64,000 bases of DNA from Lagopus muta (lineage: Eukaryota; Chordata; Aves; Galliformes; Phasianidae). The notes below the pieces were generated by a model, which was given only the letters and a program-made list of their open reading frames with translations, was not told where the DNA came from and ran no database searches. Shown one piece after another: positions 49,135 to 59,160 of this stretch. A program made the position numbers and the translations under genes. Where the stretch lies: the NCBI RefSeq assembly GCF_023343835.1, contig NC_064472.1, positions 9,353,469 to 9,417,468 of the forward strand, in the 5' to 3' direction. Position 1 is the stretch's first letter; each line of letters begins with the position of its first letter.

Positions 49135-50980
49135 TTGCTATCTTGCTTCTGTCAATACACAACAAAGCAAAACAAAACAAAAAAAAACCTTTCTCTTCTG
49201 AAACTGCCTTTCAAGGGACTGCATGCCACTGTTTCTTCTTTTTTAATGCTCAAAACATACTGGGCCTTAATTAAGTTCGCCACTTTGCTCTATGGAAGTA
49301 TAGGTACATACAATCGATTGAGAACACTGGTGGAAATATGTACCTGGTATCTGTGTACAGAGTGGCATACAGTTCCAGAGGGAGCTGCTAATTTTACAGG
49401 ACTGGGGATTTTTAAGCAGGTTTCCAGTCTCTCCTTTGAATCCTTTATGCAGTTTTTGAATGCTCACCTGATCGCATTGTTAATCTCCCTGAATGTACTG
49501 CTCATCATTTCACTCAGTATTAGTATTTATTATATTTTGAGAAAGTTCTCCCCAAAACCAGAGAATACTGAGTGGCAGGGAGTGTGGAGAGGCCCAGGAA
49601 AGACTTTAGACAGATGGAAATCTTCAGTGTCATGGAACTTTACTCCTAAACACCTGAAAGACCCCGAGAGCTTAAGCAGATATTTGAGACAGGAATGCTG
49701 TGGCTCAGGCAGATCTGAAGAGGCACAAATGATTTGGGGTCTGGCTGATGCTCATCGGACCTTATTCAATACTATCCTGGAGAGGGAGAGAGTTTGTGAA
49801 ATTGAAAGGGAGAGTCTCAGGTAAACAGTACAAAATGAGCGAGAGAGTCTCCTGCTCCAGAGAAAAGACCTCCAGTCTGAGAGAGATGCCCTCCGAATTG
49901 AGACACTCCCTGCAATCCAAACTCGACAGTCTTCAATCTCAACAAGACACCCTCCAGTCTGAGCTAGATACTCTCATAATTGAACGAAACAGGCTCCAAG
50001 CTGAGCTGGAGGATGAAAGCATTGGAACTGACCAATCTGATCAACCACAGGAGGCACCACAGTTGATGTCAGTCGCCCCTGTAAGAAGATGGAAAATGAA
50101 ATGAATCTTGACTCAGTTAGAAGAGAAGAAAGAGGAGGAAAGAGGTCCAGAGGAGTGGCTCTGTGATCCAGGAGAAGCGCCCCTGAGGGGCCCTCAGTAA
50201 GACCATGGTCACCAACACCTATGAGGGCAACAAGAAGTCCTGAAAGAGTAGGAGGTGAGCAAGATATTGTTACCATTGTTGATCATCTCTGAAAATGAAT
50301 GAAATTCGAAGTCTGAGAAAAGACTTCTCACGTCACCCAAATGAGCCTATTGCCACTTGGTTACTTCGATGCTGGGACAATGGGACAAAACAGTGTGTGG
50401 CTAGATAGTAGAGAAGCTCGCCAACTGGGTGGCATTGCTAGGGACTCAGCCATTGACTTCAGGCTGAAGACAAAGGTCTTCAGGCTAAAGATCATTCTTA
50501 AACATATCTTGGATACAGTGCGCATAGTACATTAGTACATGCCAGAACCAGGCCTGTACCCTCTGGAAGCAGATGTTGTTAGCTGTAAAAGAAAGATACC
50601 CTTCAAAGATGATCTGATGCCTGAGAAAAAGTAATGGACTGATATGGAAGAAGGCATCCGTTATTTAACAGAATTATGCTGTGGTGGAAAGGCTACATAG
50701 CCCCCATTTCATTCCTAACGAGCCAGACCAAGAGCATGATCCTGAGAGAGCCAGGTGTACACCAAACATGTGGCGTACATTCACAAAGACTGCACCAGAG
50801 AGGTACGCCAGTACATTTGCAGCAACGTATGGCAGAAGGGAAAGAAGACCCCTTATAAATGAATCGGTTAATAAACTTCAAGACTTTGAGTTACATTTAA
50901 GCCCTCTACGAGCTTGTGTTTCAACCATTGCAAAAGTAGCTGAAAAGCTAGATGGAATGGAGAGCAAGAAGAGATAATAG
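49135..50980 (+). pseudogene. gag-like remnant of the ERV-L-like element
   Basis: Starts with an open stretch (to 49824) that includes a hydrophobic segment (LLISLNVLLIISLSISIYY), then a clear coiled-coil part (heptads of LQSELDTL type, 49850-50050) in another frame, and a capsid-like part at 50680-50980. Several stops and frame changes separate them, so no gag protein can be made. Capsid placement is by position and is tentative. Confidence 0.6.
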
Positions 50981-51384
50981 ACAAGCTATCAACCATGCCT
51001 GATGCTGATGAATCCATGGTGGTAACAGATACATCCAATGGGGACCAGAATTCCCAAAACAGCCTACTGGAAGGGCTGATCAACTTGATTTCCTCCCAGC
51101 TGGTGCCATCCAATATCTCAGCTATCAAAAGAAGATGTCCTGCTCGAGCAAGCAACAACAGTAAGATTACGTCACATTTTGCCTTGTGGCATTACCTATG
51201 TGACCATGGAGAAGATATGAAGAAGTGGCATAAACAACCTACTCCTGCACTTCAAGCACGGGTAAAAGAATTACAAGACAAATCAACCACCAAAGTGAAC
51301 TTTTCCAAAAAGGTGACTGCTCCAGTTGCTGCAGACAACGGAGGTAACAAATAGAGGGACCCTGCCCCCAGCCAAGGGGGTAAA

Positions 51385-54088
51385 GTGATAATAGAGTATA
51401 TTGGACTGTGGATTAGATGGTCAGGCACATCAGAATCATGGAAATATAAGGCCCTGGTGGATACTGGTGCACAGTGCACTCAAATGCCTTCGAGTCACCA
51501 AGGGACAAAATCAATTTATATTCATGGGGTGACTGGGGGCTCCCAAGAGCTGACTATATCGGAGTCCAAAATCAGCCTCACTGGTAAAGACTGGCAAAAG
51601 CACCCTATTGTGACTGGCCCAGGGGCTCCATGTATACTTGGTATTGATTACCTCAAAAGGGGATACTTTAAGGATCCCAAAGGGTATCGAGGGGCCTTTG
51701 GAATAGCTGCTGTAGACACAGAAGGTGTTAAGCAGCTGTCTGTTTTGCCTGACTTATCAAAAGATCCATCTGTTGTGGGGTTGCTACAAGTGAAAGAGCA
51801 ACAGGTACCAATTGCTATAAAAACGGTGCACAGATGGCAGCACCGCACCAACAGGGATTCTTTGCTCCCCATTCAGAAGTTGTTTTGTCAACTAGAGAAT
51901 CAGGGAGTGATTAGCAAGACTCACCTTCTAACAGCCCCATATGGCCAGTGCATAAAGCCCATGGAGAATGGAGGCTGACGGTGGACTACCATGGCCTGAA
52001 TAAAGTCACACCCCCACTGAGTGCTGCTGTGCTGGACATGTTAGAACTCCATTATGAACTGGAGTCAAAAGCAGCCAAATGGTATGCCACCATTGATATT
52101 GCTAATGCCTTTTTCTCCATTCCTTTGGCCAAGGAATGTAGGCCACAGTTTGCTTTCACCTGGAGGGGCGTTCAGTATACCTGGAACTGTCTGCCCCAGG
52201 AGTGGATACATAGCCCAACCATTTGCCATGGGTTGATCCAAGCCGCACTGGAACAGGGATGTGCTCCTGAGCACTTACAGTACATTGATGACATCATTGT
52301 GTGGGGCAACACAGCAAAGGAATTCTTTGAGAAAGGAGAGCAAATAATCCAGATCCTTCTGCGTGCTGGTTTCGCTGGTTAAAGCAAAGCAAAGTGAAAG
52401 GACCTGCCCAGGAAATTCAATTCCTAGGAGTTAAGTGGCAAGATGGCTGTTGTCATATCCCAACAGATGTGATCGACAAAATCACTGCCATGTCTCCACC
52501 CACTAATAAGAAAGAGACACTCTACACTGCTGCTGGAGAGAAAGGTCCCACTTGGAGTGTGTGGCAAAGAGCCTCAGGAGAGACCCAAGGCCGACCCCTG
52601 GGATTTTGGAGTGGGGCGTACAGAGGGCTGAAGAGCGCTACACTCCAACTGAGGAGATCTTAGCTATGTATGAGGGGGTTCGGGCTGCTTCCGAAGTAAC
52701 CGGTACTGAAACACAGATCCTTCTGGCACCTCAATTGCCAGTGCTGAACTGAATGTTCAAGGGAAAGAGTTCCTCCACCCACCATGCAACTGATGCCACT
52801 TGGAGTAAGTGGATTGCACTGATTACGCAGCGAGCGCAGATGGGGAACCTCAGCCATCCAGGGATCCTAGAGGTGGTCATGGACTGGCCTGAAGGCAAAA
52901 AGTTTGGAACACCACCAGCAGAAGAAGTATCACGTGCTAAAGAGGCCCCACCATACAATGAACTACCAGAAGATTAAAAGACAGATGCCCTGTTCACAGA
53001 TGGATCGTGTCGTATTGTGGGGAAGCATCGCAGATGGAAATCTGCTGTGTGGAGCCCCACACGACAAGTTGCAGAGGCCACTGAAGGGAAAGGAGAATCA
53101 AACCAATTTGCAGAGGTAAAAGCTGCCTTAGATGTTCCTGAATGGGAGAGGTGGCCAATGCTCTATCTTTACACTGACTCATTGATGGCAGCAAATGCCT
53201 TATGGGGGTGGTTACACCAGGAACAAAATAACTGGCAAAGAATGGGTAAACCTATTTGGGCTGCTGAACTGTGGAAAGACATTGCTTCCTGAACAAAAAA
53301 TATGGTTATAAAGGCGCATCACGTAGATGCCCATGTGCCCAAGAGTAGGGCTACTGAAGATCAGCAAAATAACCATCAGGTAGACCGAGCTGCCAAAATG
53401 GAGGTGGCTCAAATAGACCTAGATTGGCAGAACAAGGGTGAATTATTTCTAGCTCGATGGGCCCATGAGACCTCAGGCCATCAAGGAAGAGACGCGACAT
53501 TTAAGTGAGCTAGAGACCAAGAGGTGGATTTAAGTCTGGATGCTATTGCACAAATCATTCATGACTGTGACACATTCACCACAATTAAACAAGCCAAGAG
53601 GATGAAACCTCTCTGGGAGGAAGGGTGATGGCAAAAGTTCAAATATGGGGAGGCATGGCAGGTTGATTATATCACCTTGCCACAATCTCGCAATGGTAAG
53701 CATTATGTGCTCACCATGGTGGAGGCAACCACTGGGTGGCTTGAAACATATGCAGTACCCCATGCTACCATCTGAAACACCACATTAGGTCTGGAGAGGC
53801 AAATCCTGTGGTGACATGGCACCCCAGAAAGAATTGAGTCTGATAATAGGACTCATTTCAAAAATTCACTTGTGGATACTTGGACCAGAGAACATGGCAT
53901 CGAGTGGATTTATCATATCCCCTATCATGCAGGAGCCTCTGGTAATGCTACAACAGGTTGTTAAAAACCATGTTAAAAGCAATGGGTGGCAGAACATTTG
54001 AGCACTGGCAGAAGTATTTGGCAGAAGCTACCTGGCTGGTCAACACCAGAGGATCAGATAAATATATTGAACAGGAAAGCTCTTCTAG
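51385..54088 (+). pseudogene. pol remnant (protease, RT, RNase H, integrase) of the ERV-L-like element
   Basis: Protease with the active-site LVDTGAQ near 51460; RT from about 51800 with LTVDYHGLNKV and the catalytic YIDDI near 52280; RNase H with LFTDGS near 52990 and YTDSL near 53170; integrase from about 53300 with an HHxxD-type zinc region, DYITL near 53665 and ESDNRTHFK near 53835. Frameshifts near 51960 and 52380 and several in-frame stops (for example near 53290, 53507 and 53626) inactivate it. The 3' part of integrase and anything beyond is gone. Confidence 0.88.
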
Positions 54089-54089
54089 G

Positions 54090-54490
54090 TGGTGGAATCT
54101 CTGTTTCGCCCCGAATCACGGGGGGTTCATTCTGCTCCCCAATCCAGACTTCCAGGCCAGGGGATAGAGAATCCCCAGAATAACTCATCTGACTTTTAAA
54201 GATAGATGTAAAGAAGGCATCAAAAACTTCAGCCTCTTCCTCATTCTCAGCTGTCATGTTTTCCCCAACGCATCCAGTAAAGGATGGAGATTTTCCTTAG
54301 CCCTCCTCCTACCGTTAATGGATCTGTAAAAAAGTTTTTTTGCTCTCTTTAGCCCCAGTTCAAGCTGAGCTGGCCAAGCTGAGTTCAAGCTGGGCTCTTG
54401 CCTTTCTAATTTTATCTCTCCCCACATTTCTTAACAACTTTTTCCCAGAGCCTCAGGAGAGGTTCCCCATTCATCCTTTTAGGCGGAGGC
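54090..54490 (-). mobile_element. CR1 LINE ORF2 fragment
   Basis: Minus-strand translation shows the CR1 ORF2 pattern AEVFDAFFTSIF preceded by NMTAENEE-type sequence and upstream linker sequence rich in Lys/Glu. It is related to, but not a continuation of, the + strand CR1 piece at 47.8 kb. Its downstream half (RT core and 3' end) is missing at the junction with the ERV. Confidence 0.85.
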
Positions 54491-54565
54491 TCTTTCCTTA
54501 CTAGGCCAGCTGACTGTCACAGCCCTTGCTTCAATCTTTGTACGGAGCAACTGACAGCAGCACAG

Positions 54566-55102
54566 TGGCTCCTCTGGCTGAGCTGGGAGGCCGTTGCACG
54601 CACTGAGGCAGAAGGTACGGTTGCTGCAGACACACCACCATTACAGGGTCCCTCACTGCAGGGGCTAGCGATCTCTCCTTGCTCTACCCGCAATCTCTCC
54701 TCACTAGGACCATTGCAACACAGACACCAATACGGGGGATGGTGCAAAATGGCGTTTATTGAAATTCAACAGTATCTCATATACCCTCCAGAGTCCACTT
54801 GTCAGAACCTTATTGGTGGGTATCAGTTCAGGCTGCCCAACACCAGTCCTACCACTGGCCCTGCATTGTTACATTGTTCCATGGCAGCCATCTCCAGGTG
54901 GTGTCCATCTTCTTGTTCCTTATCATCATCCTTCAGCTCCTTCTTCCTCTCTTAGTTTCTTCCTCAAGGCCAATGGACGCACTGTTCCAAGCACCTACCA
55001 AAATGCTGAATAACTTCCATATGTGCTTATCATGGGACAGTCCAACTGCCCACACCGTGACAGCCCGAATCCCCGGTTAGTCGCCTAATAACAAACCCAA
55101 CA
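54566..55102 (-). repeat. 3' LTR of the deleted provirus
   Basis: On the minus strand it starts TGTTGGGTTTGTTATTAG right after the polypurine tract and carries AATAAA at 54755-54760. The proximal 354 bp (54749-55102) match the other LTR. The remaining part to 54566, ending in CA beside the CACAG repeat, is my estimate of the R/U5 part. Confidence 0.7.
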
Positions 55103-55171
55103 TTTCCCCCTCTCCATGCCCTAAGATATCTACAACCGTCACAACACGCATCCCCGCATAACGCCTACGTT

Positions 55172-56089
55172 TCAGAGAAATGCTTTGTTTCTATCAACCC
55201 TTATGTCCTTGTTTATTCCCATACAAACTGTGAGTATACATCGCATCATAATGCAAGTGATAACAAACAATATGGCTAAAACTATTAAAGCAACAAACAA
55301 CTGCTTAAGCCAAGCAAGACTGGGTGGCCAGCTTGTTAATGCCCTCCATACTTCTGCAAATCCAAATGATGTGTTGTCTTCTGACACCTGATGCAACACT
55401 TTTGTATGTTTCCATATTGCTTCCAAATCCGTTTCCACCTTTTGGGATTCATCAATACAAACACAACAACTTTGATTAATAACCATACACACCCCTCCTT
55501 CTTTGGCCATTAACAGATCCAATGCCATCCTATTCTGTAGGACTACCTGACTTAATGAGGAAACTTCCCTTTGGATAGACACCAAGGCATTCATAGTGTC
55601 ATTCTCAATAGCTTCCAGGGTAGCTGAGATATTCACAATTGCCTTTTCTAACTCGCTTACTCCTAAGTTTGGACAGAACCATCTAACAAAACTATGAAGA
55701 TCAGTGGGTCTAACCACGAGGGGGTTGTTTACTCTTTTTATACGTTTCCAAGGAGATCGCAAGAGACCTGCAAGGACCCATTATGTATCCATGCTTGTGG
55801 TACCAAATACCCCACTGTACGTGGACCAGCCCAATTCTGCGGCAACGCCTTACAGGCCCAACCATCCCCACATAACCACCAATACCCAAAGGGCAACTTG
55901 CACGGCTTAGCCATACTTTCCTGCTGTGTGAAGGCCGTTCCCATTCCCACAACCCCCAAAAAGTTTTGATTTGTGGACCACTCACTAGTTGCGTCTTCTC
56001 TGGGGTCACACTTCTTGCCTTGCTTCCAACGAGATGTCTCGCTCGTGCCTGTCACCATTCCAGAGTTCCCATAGTCCCAACTACAACCC
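55172..56089 (-). pseudogene. env remnant (SU end and TM) of the deleted provirus
   Basis: Surface-subunit-like sequence (about 56089-55740) and the transmembrane subunit (about 55762-55172) are in different frames, so at least one frameshift separates them, and the leader and most of SU are missing. The TM part is open for 196 codons and shows the gamma-type features: the LQNRMALDLL segment, a CX6CC motif (CMVINQSCC) and a hydrophobic membrane anchor (VALIVLAILFVITCIMM). A complete fusion protein cannot be made from this copy. Confidence 0.8.
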
Positions 56090-56443
56090 ATGGCGTTTAT
56101 TGAAATTCAACAGTATCTCATATACCCTCCAGAGTCCACTTGTCAGAACCTTATTGGTGGGTATCAGTTCAGGCTGCCCAACACCAGTCCTACCACTGGC
56201 CCTGCATTGTTACATTGTTCCATGGCAGCCATCTCCAGGTGGTGTCCATCTTCTTGTTCCTTATCTTCGTCCTTCAGCTCCATCTTCCTCTCTTAGTTTC
56301 TTCCTCAAGGCCAATGGACGCACTGTTCCAAGCACCTACCAAAATGCTGAATAACTTCCATATGTGCTTATCATGGGACAGTCCAACTGCCCACACCGTG
56401 ACAGCCCGAATCCCCGGTTAGTCGCCTAATAACAAACCCAACA
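56090..56443 (-). repeat. 5' LTR of the deleted provirus, truncated after the poly(A) signal
   Basis: 354 bases equal to 54749-55102 except three substitutions. On the minus strand it starts TGTTGGGTTTG at 56443 and stops just after AATAAACGCCAT, where it joins env directly. The rest of R and all of U5 are missing. Confidence 0.88.
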
Positions 56444-56493
56444 CACAGTCCCAAGGGCTGGGGCAGCAGCAGGCGTTGTGGCAGGAACCAGAG

Positions 56494-57484
56494 CTACCTC
56501 AGGGACTTTGGACATCCTGCTGCTACTTGTTGGGGACGTGGGCCACTGCCCAAGGCTGCCAGTTTTTCCCAGCTGTCTTCTTCGGTGCTTCCCATAAAGA
56601 AGGCAAGGAACCAAGGTGGCTTCCCCTGAGTTCTACGCCATGGGCTGGGACACAGCCCATTGCCCATTGCCGTGGACGCCGTTGATCTTATGGCCCACCC
56701 ACGCCCTGCGCCCTCTCTCCCCATGTCGGCTGCACGGCAACCTGCTGCCCACACAGGTGCGCGGGGGAAGCTCGGGCTGATCCCCGGGATCGGCCCTGTC
56801 CTGCTGAGCACCCGGCTCGCACGCACGTCCCGCTGCAACTTCACAGACACAGCAACCACCACAGGATGACTAGAATGGGGATTTAATGGGACTGTACGTG
56901 CCAGCTGCCTGTTCCCCGGTGCTGTTACATTCTTCCATGTGTGGGCTGTGTCAGGCTGCATGTGTCCGGGCGCACAGACAGGGACCAGCTCCTTTGAGGC
57001 GCCTTGCTGCACATTGATGGAGTTCGTTAATTCTGGCAGCACTCTGGGCACTGGCCCCACCAGCTCCACCAGCTCCTCCAGCTCCCTCCACGCTACCTTC
57101 CAGAATCCAGGGCCCGGAGCTGCTGCATCCTCAGGCAGTGCTGACAGCACCAGCTGCTGCAGCTTCTCATCAGCTTTGCTGCAGCGGCTGCAGAAGGAGC
57201 AGCAGCACGATGGCCGACCCAGCTGTCTCTCGGCACCTGCAAAACAGGGACGGGGCCTGAGCCGCAGCCACATGGGGCACCAGGGACGCCCTTGGCCCAT
57301 CTGGCTCACCTGAAGCGTGCCAGTTCCCAGTCCAGGGCTGGGCTCCTCTAATGGGCCCAGCACTGCCTGGCATGCATCAGGGCAAGCGTGGGCTTGGCTC
57401 TGACCCACAGGAGACTCACCTGTCTCTGGTGCTGCTGCTTCTCGCTGCCACCATCTCCTCAGTCGCAAGCGCCGTCTGCCAGTG
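56494..57484 (-). CDS. Cys-rich family, third (older, diverged) copy
   Basis: Most downstream member of the minus-strand family. It has the basic exon (RRRLRLRRWWQ, near 57484-57420, followed by GTGAGT) and, after an intron of about 183 bases ending TTTTGCAG, an open exon 57236-56494. That exon begins with the Cys-rich module (CCCSFCSRCSKADEKL) and an acidic/aromatic helix-like stretch, then a different C-terminus rich in Arg, Pro and Trp. Compared with the other copies it has EDAAAPGP in place of DDVPTPRP and a shorter tail. No membrane exon of its own is visible. The intron is open in frame, so a 340-codon unspliced frame from 57516 also exists. Function unknown; may be a gene, part of a read-through transcript, or a relic. 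Confidence 0.45.
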
Positions 57485-58912
57485 GCCAAGAGCCATGCGG
57501 GAACCAGCTGAGCCACTTCCTACCAGCCAGCCACTCAAGGGCACCATAGCGAATGCCACGTACTATTGTCATGGTCACTGGTGGCAGCAAGCCAAAGCAG
57601 ATGCTATGAGGCTCCTTTTTGGCACCTCTGTCTGCTTTGGAGCCCCATGTCTCTTTCCCAGCATGTCTGGGGGGCTAGTGCACATGCCAGTACAGCTTTC
57701 TCGTGTTGTACTGGACTGTCTTCCCCACATTTGTTTTTGATTCCACAGTTATAGAACCCCCCCAATACTTTAGGGCAGAAAAAAATGCAGAAGGCTTCTG
57801 GGCATTGTTTTTGACTTGCCCCTTGACTGCTCCATGAAGTTCCTCTTCCGCAGGTGGCCGCATGCAGGTGCATAGGGGCTGCTCTGTGCTTCTCTTGCCC
57901 GTGAGGGCAGAGCTCACACGCAGGCGGGTTGCACTTCTGTGGTCACCTCGCGTAGCCAGGCGTGAAGGTGCTGCTGCTGCTGGTCTCACTGTCCTGTGCT
58001 CTTGGGGAACTTCTGGTGGACACGTGGACAATCCAACAGGCTGCTGTTCCTTCTGCTCCCACCAATGTATAGCCGCAGTTGTTTGCATGATGCACTCACG
58101 TGTGACTGTCCCTAGCTCCGATCGCACTGTGTAGGAGCAGGTCCCAGCATGCAGCTCATCAGCTCTTCTCCTTTCCTTGCCACTGCCCATCTCAGGTCTG
58201 TTCTGTGCACCACAGAAACACTTGCAGTTCTCTTCTCTGTCAGAAGTCCGGACATCTCTGCAGGTTGGAGCTGGTCTTCTTGTTGCCACTCCCGCAGCCT
58301 CTGTGTAGCTGCTACGCTCTGCTGGTGGATTCACTGCCCACTCTGGGATGGGCACCAGATTATCCGGTCTCTGAGGCAGCCGTCCGTCTGGCAGAAGGAT
58401 GTTCTCGCGTAAAATGCAGTCCTCTGCTGATGGCGGCCAGCTGGAAAAGCTGTCCTCAGAGGCATCTCCTACTGCTCTGCTGGCTGCCTTGCCACCTTGA
58501 TTCTTTGTCTGGGCAGGTTTTGTTACCTGCCTGGAGAAGCCCAGAACACGCAGCACAAAAGAGCGCAAACAGCTGGGCTGTGTTCTGGAATCTGTGTGGG
58601 CTGCGCCAGTCTGCACGTGTCCAGGGGCACTAACGGGGACGTGCTCTGCCGAGGCTCCTTGGTGTACATTAAGGGAGTCCTTGTTTACTTTGGTAGAGCT
58701 CCAGGGACGGTGGGAGCTGCAGCAGGACAGGCTGCCCCGCTCCACCAGGTCCTCCAGGTCCCTCCAAGCCGCCTCCCAGAAGTCAGGGCGCGGAGTAGGC
58801 ACGTCATCGGGCAGCGCCGACAGCACCAGCCACTTCAGCTTCTCATCAGCTTTTCTGCAGCGGCTGCAGAAGGAGCAGCAGCACGATGGCCGACCCAGCT
58901 GTCTGTCGGCAC
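57237..58912 (-). repeat. 1,676-bp tandem duplication, unit A
   Basis: Head-to-tail with 58913-60588. I count about four substitutions between the units (near 57962, 57971, 58117 and 58261), three of them changing an amino acid. The unit spans one long C-terminal exon, the sequence beyond its stop codon, and the next basic exon plus intron. Its edges fall at, or within a few bases of, the intron/exon boundary before the Cys-rich module. Confidence 0.88.
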
Positions 58913-59160
58913 CTGCAAAACAGGGACGGGGCCTGAGCCGCAGCCACATGGGGCACCAGGGACGCCCTTGGCCCATCTGGCTCACCTGAAGCGTGCCAGT
59001 TCCCAGTCCAGGGCTGGGCTCCTCTAATGGGCCCAGCACTGCCTGGCATGCATCAGGGCAAGCGTGGGCTTGGCTCTGACCCACAGGAGACTCACCTGTC
59101 TCTGGTGCTGCTGCTTCTCGCTGCCACCATCTCCTCAGTCGCAAGCGCCGTCTGCCAGTG
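57675..59160 (-). CDS. Cys-rich family, second copy (recent duplicate)
   Basis: Basic exon near 59158-59096 (RRRLRLRRWWQREAAAPETG then GTGAGT) and the long exon 58912-57675 (1,238 bases), nearly identical to exon 4 of the leading gene. The 183-base intron between them is a multiple of three and has no stop, so an unspliced frame of 505 codons from the ATG at 59192 is also open. Sequence before the basic exon differs from that of the leading gene and lacks its CCCGCAG acceptor; no membrane-anchor exon is present. It could therefore be translated from the ATG at 59192 (MAQLVPAWLLATG), be spliced onto the leading gene's first exons, or be non-functional. Product unknown. Confidence 0.5.

Larger units (their letters stand above)
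48464..54088 (+). mobile_element. Decayed ERV-L-like endogenous retrovirus, 3'-truncated
   Basis: Order on the + strand: LTR from 48464, a gag-like region, aspartic protease, reverse transcriptase, RNase H and integrase. Protein-like stretches are broken by stops and frameshifts. No envelope gene or 3' LTR follows; the integrase frame ends abruptly at about 54088, where an oppositely oriented CR1 starts. The general pol type and the coiled-coil gag resemble avian ERV-L (class III-like) elements. It is an old copy: no target duplication can be defined because the 3' end is lost. Confidence 0.85.
54566..56443 (-). mobile_element. Young, internally deleted provirus (LTR-env-LTR), minus strand
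   Basis: Two LTR copies flank only an env remnant. The 5-bp sequence CACAG occurs on both sides (54561-54565 and 56444-56448), next to the terminal TG...CA, and is the likely target duplication. A purine-rich tract (minus-strand GGAGAGGGGGAAA, about 55103-55115) adjoins the 3' LTR. The leader, gag, pol and the start of env are absent, removed by one deletion that begins inside the 5' LTR. The two LTRs differ at only three positions in 354 shared bases, so insertion is recent. Confidence 0.75.

Noticed and set aside
54719-54723. CACAG at 54719 as the left target duplication of the deleted provirus
   Set aside because: The next bases (ACACC) do not give the TG/CA terminus. The CACAG at 54561-54565 is followed by TG and gives LTR ends TG...CA, so it fits better.
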